From contig OX439128.1 of NCBI GenBank assembly GCA_949318235.1, positions 50,468,491 to 50,532,490 on the forward strand: a DNA stretch of 64,000 bases, written 5' to 3'. This document shows positions 24,417-37,144 of the stretch, one piece after another. Position numbers and translations under genes: made by a program. A model generated the notes under the pieces. It made no database searches and was not told the DNA's origin. It saw only the letters and a program-made list of their open reading frames with translations. The first letter of the stretch is position 1; every line of letters begins with the position of its first letter. The DNA comes from Ecdyonurus torrentis (Eukaryota; Arthropoda; Insecta; Ephemeroptera; Heptageniidae).

Positions 24417-25152
24417 TGATATTAGTTAGAGTTGTTGAGACGGCATAATATATATAAGTATAAACTGTGTCATTTGGATCAAAGTAAACTTTTTCTTTTT
24501 CTTTTCTTTGATTCTTTGTGTGGCAAGGAACACTTTGTGCCCCATCAGCTTTGCAAGCTTTTAGTCATGATTAGCCGCTGGCACAATCGCACTTTTAAAT
24601 TCTCAGGGGTCACAACTATTTTATATAGAAATCAAAAATACGTCAATATATACATATATAAAATCTTTATACACTTCTGTGTTTGATATACGTAGCCGAA
24701 TTGTTGATATTCTATAGCTTTTATGTAATATTATATGGTACCGTATGTTATTATGGAGATTGGTATTATTATATAACTTCAAGAACCAATAAACCATGCA
24801 AAATGTTTACTTATTTTGTTATTACTGTTTGCATAAAAAGAATGTTGTATGAACTCTCTCTCTCTCTTCCTCTGGAATAGTTTAAATACTGAAATCAATT
24901 TGCATAATCGAATATAGGCAACGTAAACTAAATTATTCATGTTTGGATAGTATACATATACGTGATATACGTGTTACTCGTACGAAACAATAGGGCGGAT
25001 CTGTGATGAGAGCTTGTCAATTACAGATAGCACAAGAAAAGAACCCTTAATTTTCTATCAGTATATATAAGCATTACATGATCATGTTTTTATCGCTTTA
25101 TGAGAAAACTTTGAGAAGCCGTTAACATATAGACGATAATATAGATGGGCAC

Positions 25153-25473
25153 TTAAAGGAATAGACCAGAGAAAAACATAAGCATTTATATCACAAAACA
25201 ATTGATGGGATTTACGTAAATAGCATTAGTTTGTTTTAAACCCCATCAGTAGCCCCGTAGCAGTGATCAGAATATTCGATTTATGCAATCCGCACAACAT
25301 TTTCATACTAGTTTTTGCATGTTTCTGACGTCATAAACATGAATTTTTACGCAAATTGCTCTCTCGTGGGGCTACATTAACATTCTGGTAAAAATTGTCA
25401 TCATTTTTGAAGATCCCATTTCGTGTTTATTCATTAAAAAGCACATGTTGTTTTATGTGGTCTATGGCTTTAA
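25153..25473 (+). mobile_element. MITE family A, copy 4
   Basis: It begins TTAAAGGAATAGACCAGAG and ends TGGTCTATGGCTTTAA. It has the same body as copy 1 but lacks about 20 bases around the ACTTAACAGTATTTTCACG segment. Confidence 0.85.
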
Positions 25474-26269
25474 TTTCAGTACCGATAAAATTATTGAAAA
25501 ATAAGTCTTAAATTACGTACTGAACTATATACCATAACTTATTCCCTAAAACTTATTATTTAATAAATGCATCATGAATTAATATTACTCTGTTAATATA
25601 TTATACTAAATTTTTGCAAAGAAATTAAAACAATTAAAAATTCACAAATGATACAACCACAGAATATTTAATATTTTTTCTGTTTTGCGTAATTAAAATA
25701 CTGATAAATATTTTATTATTTTGTTTTCAAATTAAAGCAATTTTTTATTCAATTAATTTTATATTTTCTCTCGTGCGAGAGGTTAAAAAATAACTATACG
25801 ATGGTATTAATAACATAAAAATATATATTTAAAATGTATTTAAATATTAATTAAATTTGTATAATATTATTATTTTAAAATGTGTAGTTTAATTTTTATA
25901 AGTATTTAACATCTTGTTAACGAATATATTTTATGTAAATGATAAAGGTGGTTTGTAATTTATTCAGATATTAATGTAGACATTTTACTGGGGAAAAAAA
26001 CTGCTTTACTATGCTTTAATTTACGATATTATAGTTTTGTATTCACTGAGTTACATATATTATATATATACGAAAGTTTAAATTTTAAAGAGAGGGAGGG
26101 AGAAAGAGAGAGAAATTTAATTTAATATGTAAAATTGTCTTTGTCTATTACTACATTGTATGCCATAGTGTAACAGTTAAAACTTGATATGAAAACTTAA
26201 AAACAACTTTATTTTCTGAAATATTTTGATAACGAAATTGTAAGTCTCGTCTTAAGTGCTCAGGATTAA

Positions 26270-26272
<3 letters not shown>

Positions 26273-26330
<58 letters not shown>

Positions 26331-26370
26331 TCTCTCTCTCTTTTTCTCTCTCTCACTCTCTTATTCTCTC
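26273..26370 (+). repeat. (CT)n tract with interruptions
   Basis: About 54 bases of perfect CT followed by CACACT, TTTTT and CACT interruptions. Further CT runs occur at 26600-26623 and 26663-26682. Confidence 0.95.
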
Positions 26371-27595
26371 ACTCATATTCACAAACTTCTCTCGTCGTCT
26401 TGTCTTGCACTTCTTGTATTAAGACATTAAAGGTAAAGTTGATACCACAACATAGGAAAAGTTTTTGGTCCTGAAGCTTTTGCTCACTCAATCTATATAC
26501 ACTATGTGCCTTCTTTATCGATCTGTAAAAAGCTTTCCTGCCACCCTGCTTGCCTGCCTGCCTGACTTGCTTCTCTTCACTTCTCTTCTCAGGCCTCTCC
26601 TTCTCTCTCTCTCTCTCTCTCTTTCTCTTTCTCATGTCTCCCTGGCTTGCATGCTTGCTTGAGCTCTCTCTCTCTCTCTCTCTTATACCAACTTGGGTCC
26701 ACACATAGTAAAACAAGCATCAAATCTTGCCGTATTATACATACATACAATATAATATACCTCTTTGTATAAATATTCCCATATTTAACTTTACATACTA
26801 AAATACAAATGTAGATTTTAACATTGTTTTTTTTTTGCCTGATGGTCATGTTAAACATATGTTTTACACAAACTTTTGGTTATATACAATTAAATATTAA
26901 TCAAGTTTGAAACATACTATATAGTAGGATACTAAATTTTAATTACCAAATGCTTTGGTAACAATATTGTAATAAGAGAAACCAACATTATATTTACGTT
27001 TTAAAAGATAATAATATATAAAAAAATGCAAAGAAAATACATTATTTTAATTTCAGTGTAATTTTAGTTTAGAGTTTTATTATTTTTTTTTTATATATAT
27101 TTTTTTTAGCATTTAGTTGTAAAGTGCTTTGTGGTGAAAAGTTTTCTCCAGAAACTCTTTGACTAAAAATTAAACAATTTTTAGTATAATATAACTTAGA
27201 TTGTGTAATGTTTTATTATATACATATTTTATGGTTTATGCTTAAAAATTTATGATGTAAATTTCTCATTTTTAGGAATTTAATGGTACATGAATTAATG
27301 CTTTTATACTGATGAACATTTATTTTGTGGTGTTTCCTTTTGACCAAAATAACCATAGAAATGTAATATTATGACAAAATTAATTGTATATAGTTATATA
27401 GTTGTTTAATTAATGTACATAGTACATAATATAGTCTCGTACTGCTGCTTTTGATTGTAGGAAATTGGAAAAATAAACTATTTTGAATTCAAAAGTGACA
27501 CATGTTGTAAATAAAGTTTCTCGTACAAATCCTGCACGTAAACCATATTTCACAATTGCATGAAGTGTATGATTATTGTAGTAGCAAAAGCAAAA

Positions 27596-27598
<3 letters not shown>

Positions 27599-27645
<47 letters not shown>
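27599..27645 (+). repeat. Poly-A, 47 bases
   Basis: An uninterrupted run followed by GCACAGCACAGC. No retroelement body is recognisable upstream, so it cannot be called a retroposon tail. Confidence 0.95.
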
Positions 27646-27646
<1 letters not shown>

Positions 27647-27725
27647 CACAGCACAGCAAAAATACTTGAATTATATTTTATCTTGACATGAAGTTTCTTT
27701 ATAGTGTATCTTCAATTCATCTTTA

Positions 27726-27763
<38 letters not shown>

Positions 27764-28674
27764 ACATATGTATATTGAAGCTTATGATTATTACTCATCT
27801 TATTACAGTTATATAAATGCCAAACGTCAAAATTTAATAATAAATCCAATTTAAATTATTATACTTCAAGGAACATTCCACTTTTTGCAATGCTATAAAA
27901 TTATCAAAATGCATGATATTAACACAAGATAGTGAAATTTACTTCTGTTTTATCATTGTATAAATACATATTAAAAAACTTTATAATATGAGGAAAAAGT
28001 ATATTAAGACGTAATGAATTTACATAAGTTCATTACTATTCCTCTCATAATGACAACGTTTCTTTGTGTTGACGGTACAAATTTTAATTATATATATACA
28101 CACACACACTAACAAAATATTGATTAAATTTGATGAAAGTTCAAATATATATAGGTGTGAGTGAGAGGTTTAATATGAATATGAAACTATATAATGTTAA
28201 ATTGGTTTGTCATGCAGATAGATGTCTGTTTTAGAGAGATATGGCTTGTATTATTGTCATGTATACAATACATTTTATACTTATATACGTATATATTTAT
28301 ATATACGACACAGTTGTGTCGTAGCCAATCATGTGTCGCTACCAGATTCTCTGCCACATCCATTGTCTTAGCCTCAACTCTTCATTATTACAACTTCAAG
28401 CTGGTGCGCTGCTGCTTCTGCTGCTGTTGCTTTTTACAAGTTTGCTACAAATAACATGAGTTTTCAACTAAAAAAAAAAAAAAAAAAAATCTTACATTAA
28501 AATCTTACAATATTGACATAATCTTTTCTTTCCTCATTTATATGTTAAAAAATATCAAAAGTTATAAAAACTACCTTTTTTATTTACATATATACTTTTT
28601 GCCATTAACCATTATAGTGTTATAGTGCTACACCATATTCCTATCGATATAAGTCTTATACAGTGGTACAATGA

Positions 28675-28950
28675 AAAAATACAGGCCTGTCACGGCCTAA
28701 TACATAGCCTGGCATTTGCCATGACAGCCTAGATAAACCATGGTAACGCTAGGCAAGCTGGACGGTGCAATCATAATCATTGCACTTCTATAAACTTTTG
28801 TTCGTCGTCCTAATGCATTTACGTAAACATGCATCGTGGAAAGTGTTGTGCTCTGACATTTCACGTACACACCCAGCAGTGGATCGAACCTCATACTCAG
28901 TGAGAAGTACATAGTTACGAGTGAGCTGCCGTATTCATTTGGCCATAATA
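28675..28950 (-). mobile_element. tRNA-derived SINE
   Basis: On the minus strand, TGGCCAAATGAAT (box A-like, near 28945) is followed about 50 bases later by GAGGTTCGATCCACTG, an excellent match to the box B consensus GGTTCGANNCC (28881-28892). The rest runs leftward through a GC-richer, non-coding body (GTCATGGCAAATGCCAGGC near the end). Both boxes in the right order and spacing point to a Pol III-type SINE head. The left boundary is estimated. Confidence 0.55.
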
Positions 28951-29409
28951 GTATAATTATAATAATTAAAAAGTATTTTAAAAAATCAATTAAATTGACG
29001 AGGCTTTGACCTGACTAGTATTTGACCCACACTTCTATTCAATACGTATATAATATAATCTAATATTGGTAATACTACAGTACATATATATGTAAATAGA
29101 ACTTCTGATGCGAATTATGATTATAGGTAAAGCAAGGGATGTTTGCCATAAATTACAAAGTTGTGAAGATCAATTATTTATTATAGGTCAAAGGAAGTGC
29201 CGTTGGCTTACCTTGAAAGGGATATACAGTGTCATGATGTGCATGTATGTATGATCCTATTGTAACTTGCTAAGATTTATGAAATTAATATTTGACTGCA
29301 CATCACACATTCAAACGTATTACATAAAGCCTGCGAGTTTCCTCTACTTTGGAACTTCATCATCATACTTAGCCAAGTGAGCTGCTCCAGCAACCCATGC
29401 ACGCGTCTG

Positions 29410-29410
<1 letters not shown>

Positions 29411-29472
<62 letters not shown>
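29411..29472 (+). repeat. Poly-T, 62 bases
   Basis: Longest homopolymer in the window. It lies about 200 bases upstream of the LINE fragment but is not its tail, which is (TTGAA)n at 30594. Confidence 0.95.
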
Positions 29473-29473
<1 letters not shown>

Positions 29474-29669
29474 TGCTGCTGCGATGTCTTTTACTCAAAA
29501 TTATAAACACACGGAAAGTATTCTCATACAAATATTAAATCTAAAACTTTATTTTTAAGAAGAAAAAAGAAATGTACTTTTAAAGCTAACGTGTCGTACT
29601 TCTATCCTTCATATATAGGCAACCTGTTTATCATTTCTGTTGTGCAGGTTGCATAACCACAACTTTTTG

Positions 29670-30615
29670 CAGGGGTTTTTCAAGATCTCAATAATTTAAA
29701 AGTTTATTCTCTTGTTAAAAATGTATTGCTTACTAAATCTAGAGAAAATATAATAGAAAAATGTTATGATAAAAAGTCTTTAATATCAATTAAAAATGAT
29801 CCGCAAGATATGCCTAAATATGTTAGTATTTGCACAAGAGATAGCAGAAGCGGCATTCTTTGGTTACGACTAGGCATTTGGCGGACTCATAAATTCATTC
29901 TTAATTTCAGAGGTCTAACAGTTCAGTTATGTCCACTTTGTTTTAGGGCAGAAAGTGTCAATCACATACTTTTTGAATGTAAGAAAACAAATGAGTTCAG
30001 AATAAAACATAATATACTAGACTATAAAGAAGAATTAAAAAATCTTCACTCTCTTGATAATAAAAAAGTATTGATTGAACTTGGAAGCTTTTTAAATAAA
30101 GTGCGTACTATACGCTCAGCGGCACTTTCAAAATAATTTTATAAATGCAAGATTTGTATCGTGTGTTTTTATTTTATTTTTTTTTATTTTAATATAATGT
30201 GTGTTTTAGCACGTAAGAAATTGGGGAGAATTTATTTTTCACTCAAAGTATGTGTAACTAATTGTCGCCCCTTTATAATTTAGAGTAAAATAAAATATCA
30301 TATTTCATTACAAGAAAAAAAAAAGAAAAAAAAAAAAGAAAAAAAGAAAAGAAAAAAAAAAAAGAAAGAAAGAAATATGATTTTTTATGTTTTATACTGC
30401 ATTATATATATAATATTTGATAATAAGTTGCATGTAATAACTAAATATCTATATATGTATTAATATTAGTAAATGGTAAAAATATATATAACGAAATATC
30501 TTTTCCCCTTTGGCTGACTTGGTTATAAAGTTGTATTACTTAAACCCAAACATATGTAATTTATGTAATGTGTTTTATTGCAATAAAGCCTATTTTGAAT
30601 TGAATTGAATTGAAT
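29670..30615 (+). mobile_element. 5'-truncated LINE (non-LTR retrotransposon) 3' end
   Basis: It contains the last part of the reverse-transcriptase ORF (see next entry), a 3' UTR of about 460 bases with an A-rich low-complexity stretch at 30312-30376, an AATAAA at 30582-30587, and a tandem tail of (TTGAA)n at 30594-30615. An ORF end, 3' UTR and short-unit tail with no terminal repeat is the signature of a 5'-truncated LINE insertion. The clade cannot be told from this fragment. Confidence 0.8.
29726..30136 (+). pseudogene. C-terminal fragment of a LINE ORF2 with zf-RVT motif
   Basis: 137 codons ending at TAA (30134-30136). The frame is open further left to about 29670 (NLKVYSLVKN...) but lacks the endonuclease and RT catalytic parts. 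The middle has SGILWLRLGIWRTHKFI followed by C69-x2-C72-x7-H80-x4-C85 (CPLC...NHILFEC), the zinc-binding motif found after reverse transcriptase in many LINE ORF2 proteins. The fragment itself has no internal stop, implying a fairly young insertion, but it cannot be active because everything upstream is missing. Confidence 0.8.
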
Positions 30616-31233
30616 CTCAAACTATTTCATTTAAATATATTAAAATAATTTAATTATAAACTTTTATTAAAAATGTAAATTGTAGTTAAATTATATATTC
30701 TGCTATCAAGTATTAAGAAATTTTATTATAACTTTAACAGATTAGAATAAATTTTAATGCAGCATATCGGCTTTTTTTTTTCTTCCCATAATGTGCATAT
30801 TATTAAAATAATAAAAACTTTAACGTATTTAGCTTCGTGGCTTTGTTGAATCTCAATACCTGTGCTTGTTTCATAAAATGTCTCGCAGTTTTTGTAACTA
30901 ACGCAAACAGTACCGTCAATTAGGATGATTGGCCAAATTTTCAAAAATTATTTACCCTGTAACTAAAGTTCATAGAAACGCGAAATAAAAACTATATTAA
31001 AGCTTGATTTTTGCATTATCTTTTAAATTTGTTTCACATTTCGATTAGCTTTATTTAGGGGATAAATAATTTATGAAAAGTTGGCCAAAGTTACCCCACT
31101 TGACGTTGAGTCAAATGCAAACAATTAGTGCCCTTGGTTCAAAGTATATCAATATTATTGGCCTTCTCAAGACAAGTCAGGTACATTACACTGACATATA
31201 CATAAAAAATTACTTATCAAGTTATTATGATTG

Positions 31234-31271
<38 letters not shown>

Positions 31272-33971
31272 AAATCTTTAAGATTAATACTATTTAGTTT
31301 AACATTGAAAAACACATTAATATTGTCATTAAAAACACAGACGTAGACTCTCTCTAGGGCCCGGACGTTGTCGGTCAATAAAATTCATCTATATTGTTTA
31401 TTATTATTTATTATTGATATTTTACTAGTTTTTTTTTTTCTACCTGTGATTTCCTTGGTGGAAAAAGACAAATGCAGGGATGGATTTAACTATAGCCGAA
31501 CTGTTTTTAATAATCCATTGATCTATTATTATAGGGTTATGGAAAATTCTGCGGGAAAGGTAAGATTTGTCCAAACGAAAAAAAGGTATTCTTCTTTTCT
31601 ATTTTAATAATAATACTTCTATAGCAAAAGCGAAGAAAACGCTAGAAAGGTCTTGCATGCCATATGGTTCGTGAGAAAAGTACGTAAACGTGTCGTTGTA
31701 TGATACTATAAATAAATACATTTGGTTTTCAATATAAGTCAAGATGAACAAAAATGACAGACGTAATATCTGTGATCTTTTGATCAATTCACGTCACGTG
31801 TGTCAATCGCTTTTGTCAAACACAATATTCAAGTATTGATCCTTCTTTAAACTTCATTTTCAACTTCGTCTTATAAACTTTATCAAACTTAATTTAAATA
31901 ATTTATGTATTCAATAGTTTTATTTGTGTTTAGTCAAATCAATTTATATTGAAAAGTATGTTTATAAAAAGCTTTTTTTTTTTTTTTTTTTACTGTATAC
32001 TTTGTACTTGCCATCATTATTTATTGAGTTACTAAAAAAAATCTTTAAAAAAAAATTATTAAAAATTTTTAATAAAAATTAGAACAAATATTTAAAAATT
32101 TTAGTTAAGGAAGTGTTTATAAATTTCAAAAAGTTGGGACTTTTGCTCACTGTTTTCGCGATATGAATGTACATATGAACTTTTTCAAAAGCCAAATAGA
32201 ATAAAAAATTATTTGTGATTATGTTTACAAATCTGAATGCTTATAATAAATCATGTAAAAATAAAACGAAATATTTAATGCATGAAAATTGTACAAATTT
32301 ACTAACAAAGTATAGGATAAAAATCACTTATTAATCTGATAAGATCATTATAGTATTGAAAATACCTGATTGAAGTATTTTGTAAGCATTATAGTATTTT
32401 TTTTTTAATGAAAATTGACGTCAGCAATTTAATATAAAAACCTCAATTGAGCTGATTTTGTCGTTGAATATATACAAATTGTAAATAATAATTTCAATTC
32501 ACACAGTTATATTATATATCATGACATGGTTATAACAACGTTTTTTTTTTATAATAACACATTTAGTTGTTGGTATACATACAGTCCATTGATATCAATA
32601 ATCAAGGATTATTAAAGCATCAACTGTGCATGGTCATTATGGTAAATACAATATTATACTAATATATATATCTATACATGTGAGTGAGTTAGAGTATTAA
32701 CTTATATATCATAACATTTACATGCACTTGTATGGTCTACAAATGGATTCATTTGCTCTCTTGTGAGGGTGACCGACCGACCGACCGACCCATTATCATT
32801 TGTGTATACAAGCATTATATATATATACACACTATAGAATATAAGCTCTATCTAAATAAGAGGAAATATTATATATACACACTATGGATATATAAAAACT
32901 TCTCTCTCTCTCTTTATCGTTACATTATAATCACCCACATTTATCAAACTTATATAAGTAGGTAGGCATATACTAAATTCATTTTAATGTTTCAAACTTT
33001 TCTATACGGCAAAAAAAAAAAAAAAAAAAAAAATCTTTAAAAGAAAATGTGTGTTTTTCATTACATTTTCTATCGATTTTTATTTTCTTTAAAAAGCCTT
33101 TCATGAAAAAAAAAATTAATATATAAAATCTTCTTATGTATACTTGAATATATATACAAAATATCGATTATGTATATAGCTTGCAGCAATTTAGTATAAT
33201 TTTTAGTCAAAATTTCTGAACCAATTTTGTAACGTAAACAATTTCTATACGTATATAGAGAGAGAGAAAGAAAGACCCTCTGGTCTTCCCAGTGATGTTA
33301 ATAACCTCTCTCTCTCTCTCTCTCTCTGGTAAAACAATTTATTTGTCTTGTAGTTGCTGTGCTGCTACTGCTGTTGAAGTTTTGTCTTAATTAACTAGCA
33401 TTCAAATAATATTCAGAAGTCTTCCTTGACTTGAGAGTCTTCTGCTTGTTCATTCTTTCTATATAATGAACAAGAAGTTGTTGAGTATACATACTACTAC
33501 ACTATACGAAATATGATTCACCTGTTTCAAAGAAAAACTCATGTTTTAATTTATTTGTCTTTGACATGTTTCTATAAACCATACCTGTTAAATAATCGTG
33601 TTGTTGTTGTTATTTTTAAACCAGTATATTATAACAATATATTGCGAGACTTGAAACTAATATTTTAGACGTCATATTATGATATGATAAACTGACTTGA
33701 TTCTAGATTTTAACTTAGTGCCAACAATAAATTTAAAAAAAAAAGTTATAATAAATACGAATAGATAGAAAATAAAACACGCTCTGAAAACTAATTTGAG
33801 CTATGATAAATGTTTTCCTACGATTTTTTTTTTTTTTTTTTTTTTTTTTGGTGAACAAGTTGGTCATGAAAATTACTCATTGTCCTGATATTTATCACTT
33901 GTCTTACAACATTGAAACATTTATTCTTCTTATCTATTTATTTAAAGTATTTCCAATTCAGTTGTTGAAGT
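30616..33971. other. Intron 1 stretch, nothing recognisable
   Basis: AT-rich, with poly-T at 31237-31267, a four-unit GACC repeat at 32770-32790, poly-A near 33011-33033 and a (CT)n at 33306-33327. Confidence 0.6.
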
Positions 33972-34307
33972 GACCGCCCAGATCTAACAAAATGCCCTTT
34001 TAATTCATTAAACACAAAATGGGACACCCAAAAGCATTGTCAATTTTTATTATACCCTAACGTAATCCCACAAGGGAGCGCAAAAAAGTTGTTAAGTAGG
34101 CAAAATGCACAAATTTTGAACAATTCTGGCGTCAGGATTGTTCACATTCAATAGAAAAAGTTGTGCGGGTTGCATAAGCTGCAATTTTCCATATACGCTT
34201 AGGGCGTCAAAATTAGGTTCTTGGACAAAATATTAGTATTTTTGAAAATCTTATTTTGTGTTTAATAAATTAAAAATGCATATTTTTTGGTCTGGACGGT
34301 TCCTTAT
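33972..34307 (-). mobile_element. MITE family A, copy 6 (decayed)
   Basis: Only blurred family A landmarks remain: AAACACAAAATGGGA near the left end, CCACAAGGGAGCG (compare CCACAAGAGAACG on the minus strand of the others), GTTGTGCGGGTTGCATAA, and TTTGGTCTGGACGGTTCCTTATAA at the right. The TTAA termini are lost, so this is an old copy. Confidence 0.55.
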
Positions 34308-34345
34308 AATCGTGGCCAGTTAATCAAACTGGGCCTGATTTTTTT

Positions 34346-34432
34346 ATAGTGGTGCCATGATGGAACCTTGGTGGTACCATGCTAGTATCATAGTAGTATT
34401 ATAGTGGTATTATAGTGGTACCATTGTGGTGC
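34346..34432 (+). repeat. Degenerate 12-base minisatellite
   Basis: Seven or so units of a TAGTGGTACCAT / TAGTAGTATTA type sequence in tandem (TAGTGGTGCCATGATGG, GGTGGTACCATGC, TAGTATCA, TAGTAGTAT, TATAGTGGTA), with GGTACC recurring. Confidence 0.6.
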
Positions 34433-35286
34433 TTTACTTTGGAACAAGAGAACCCTAAACATTGTTTAAATTTTAGGATACAACGTTACAGAAATTTGAA
34501 TGACTGAAATTTAAAAAGTTACATTCATAAGGTTCAGTGTTAAATTTAACACTTTTTCCTTCGTCTTTATTCAATAATAATCTACCCTTACACATTCATT
34601 AAGGGTAGCTGACACATTCAACTGTCAAATTTGAATGACGATAGACGATTAAAATCTTACTTTTTTTTTTTTTTTTTTTTTTACTTTTTGAAGTTAAATG
34701 CTTATTTTTGATAATTTTTATGATTAAATTCGTGTTAGGTTTAAATAATAATAAAAATATTAAGTAGATTTGTAGCTATAATTTCTAGTCTCTTGTGTGG
34801 TCAATTTTTACCAAAAATAAATTACATTTGATCATAAAGTGTATACATGCAGTAATGAAAATTTGCAATTTGACTATCATACGTGACAGATGATTGATCG
34901 TAAAGTTGACTTTATGCTCGTGTCAAGGTGAACTTTTGAATAAAAAACGATTGACGTGATCGTTGGTCATCTCGTGTTGTGATTGAACTACCTGATTGAT
35001 TGATTGATAGCCTTAATCAACTTACCTACATAATAAAAATATAGTAAAAATAGTATATAAATATGGTGTGGGTGTGTATAATGTACCACGTGGAAATAGA
35101 TAAAATGTCGATTATACGTTACGTCTACCAAGTTATGTACTCTATACTCTACTTTATATATTATGTATGTACTGTACTTGAATCAATCTGTTTTTTACTC
35201 GTATTGCTCTGATGTAAGTGTAATCTGTAAAAGCTCTGAAAGCGTATCATAGTATACAGTGTGCACAGTATAATACATACTGTGCT

Positions 35287-35290
<4 letters not shown>

Positions 35291-35324
<34 letters not shown>
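35291..35324 (+). repeat. (CT)n tract
   Basis: Perfect CT, 34 bases. Another follows at 35826-35855, and (GA)n running into poly-A lies at 35931-35970. Confidence 0.95.
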
Positions 35325-35326
<2 letters not shown>

Positions 35327-35615
35327 CTGATGCTTATACTATATTCTTCCTATCCTATACCGGGATATTAATCTCATCAAAATATGACGCAACTCAACAT
35401 CCCTGTTCAAAATTATTGATTACTCAACTTGGATTTAAATTTACCCTTGAAATATTTGCGCCAATGTTCCCTTGCTCCAAAAAATGCGCAATTCCATTTT
35501 TAAAACATCATTAGGTGATCTTTATTTCTTTGTGGTTTATACCACACAAAAAATAATAATAATAATAGATAAATAAATAAAAGTTTGCTGCATAACATTT
35601 AAAAAATCTTATTCG

Positions 35616-35618
<3 letters not shown>

Positions 35619-35661
<43 letters not shown>
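35619..35661 (+). repeat. Poly-T, about 43 bases
   Basis: Uninterrupted run in AT-rich sequence. Confidence 0.95.
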
Positions 35662-35663
<2 letters not shown>

Positions 35664-35823
35664 GAACAAGCCTATTGAGTTAAAATAGTAAAATACAGTG
35701 TATTCAATTTAAGTCTTGTGTAAAACACCATGTGACGCACTAAAAAACAAATGCCTGTGTTTAAATAATTATGATTCAGTAATTGCGAAGCCGTTGAAAA
35801 TATTTTAATTATCTCTTCTTCTG

Positions 35824-35860
<37 letters not shown>

Positions 35861-36798
35861 CTTTTCTCACCGTTCCATAAATTTTAACTCATCACGTAGC
35901 CTTTTCACAGCTTATTTTATTTATTTACGAGAGAGAGAGAGAGAGAGAAAAAAAAAAAAAAAAAAAAAAAGAAGAAGAAGACAAAAATGTTACAGTTTTT
36001 ATTGACATTAAATTTTATATAATAAAATATAAATGTAATATATTGTGACATTTTTAAAAAATTAATATTAATTATATTTGCTCAACTTTTCTGATGTTTA
36101 TAGATTATTTGAAATATACAAACATCAATAAGAAAAGACAAAAGAGTTGTATTTTCATGTCAATTTTGTCAAATAAAAAAGAAGGCGAATGTCAAAAGAT
36201 TATAAAATTCAAAAGAAATGAATTTTATTAAAAATTAAACACTTAAAATAAAGAATAACTAAAAGGAAATGTTCATGAATTACTTCTCGTCTCGGCTTAT
36301 AACAGCTTTTGATGTAAGCTCGCAATATACTCTCTATCTCTCTTTGGAGTAAGTAGAGGAGTAAAAAAAAAAGTTGTTAATTATTTATACTTTACTTCCT
36401 CGTCTCTCTTGTTTTATCAAGTTCAAAAAAAAAGTTGTCATTTTCTCAACAGATGCTGCCTAAACTTTGCATATCGCGTACGTAATTTTAAATATCAACC
36501 TTCTCTCTTTGTAGTTGTCTCTTTGTACTTTCGGCTAATTTAAAGTATTACTGCTTAGGTATGAAATTAAAAAATTAATTAATTAGACCATGTACTAAGA
36601 AAATCCTCATTCATAAATCACAATAAGGGACCTTTATGCATATTATACCTCTTAACTTATCTGTAGCCTGAATAACTTGGGGGAAAACTTGCAAAATAAA
36701 CAACTGGCATTATAATTTCTATGAATTTCGTGACGTCATGAATTTCTAAACAACTTAACAAATTTTTTTAACACTAGTTTGTGAATGTATAAAAAGGT

Positions 36799-37144
36799 TT
36801 AAGGGCATAGACAACATGTAAACATAAGCATTTATATCACAAAACACTTGATGGGACTTACATAAATAACATTAATTGGTCTCAAAACCCAATTGTAGTG
36901 CCGTAGCAGTGATCAGAAAAATTTGATTTATGCAACCCGCACAACATTTTCATGCTAGTTTTTGTCTGTTTCTGACGTCATAAACAGAAATATTCACGCA
37001 AATGGCATACTTTACAGTTTTTTCACGTTCTCTTGTGGGGCCACATTTACATTCTGGTAAAAATTGTCATCAGTTTTGAAATCCCATTTTGTGTTTAGTT
37101 TAGTGATTAAAAAGAACGTTGTTTCATGTTTTCTATGCCTTTAA
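36799..37144 (+). mobile_element. MITE family A, copy 5
   Basis: It begins TTAAGGGCATAGACAACATG and ends TTTTCTATGCCTTTAA. The body is closest to copy 2 (GTAGTGCCGTAGCAGT, TTTGTCTGTTTCTGACGTCA), so copies 2 and 5 may be a subfamily. Confidence 0.85.

Larger units (their letters stand above)
25474..28674. other. Intron 1 stretch, simple repeats only
   Basis: AT-rich sequence with several CT-rich runs between 26270 and 26690 and poly-A at 27599. The open frames here are low-complexity Ser-Leu or Arg-Glu artefacts. Confidence 0.6.
34433..36798. other. Intron 1 stretch, simple repeats only
   Basis: Several poly-T and (CT)n/(GA)n tracts and a small inverted TACCCTTA/TAAGGGTA pair near 34583-34609. 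No gene or element recognised. Confidence 0.6.

Noticed and set aside
24432..24686. 84-codon frame with a less AT-biased middle
   Set aside because: No domain, no splice context and no match to arrestin.
28697..28912. 71-codon minus-strand frame
   Set aside because: It lies entirely inside the tRNA-derived SINE.
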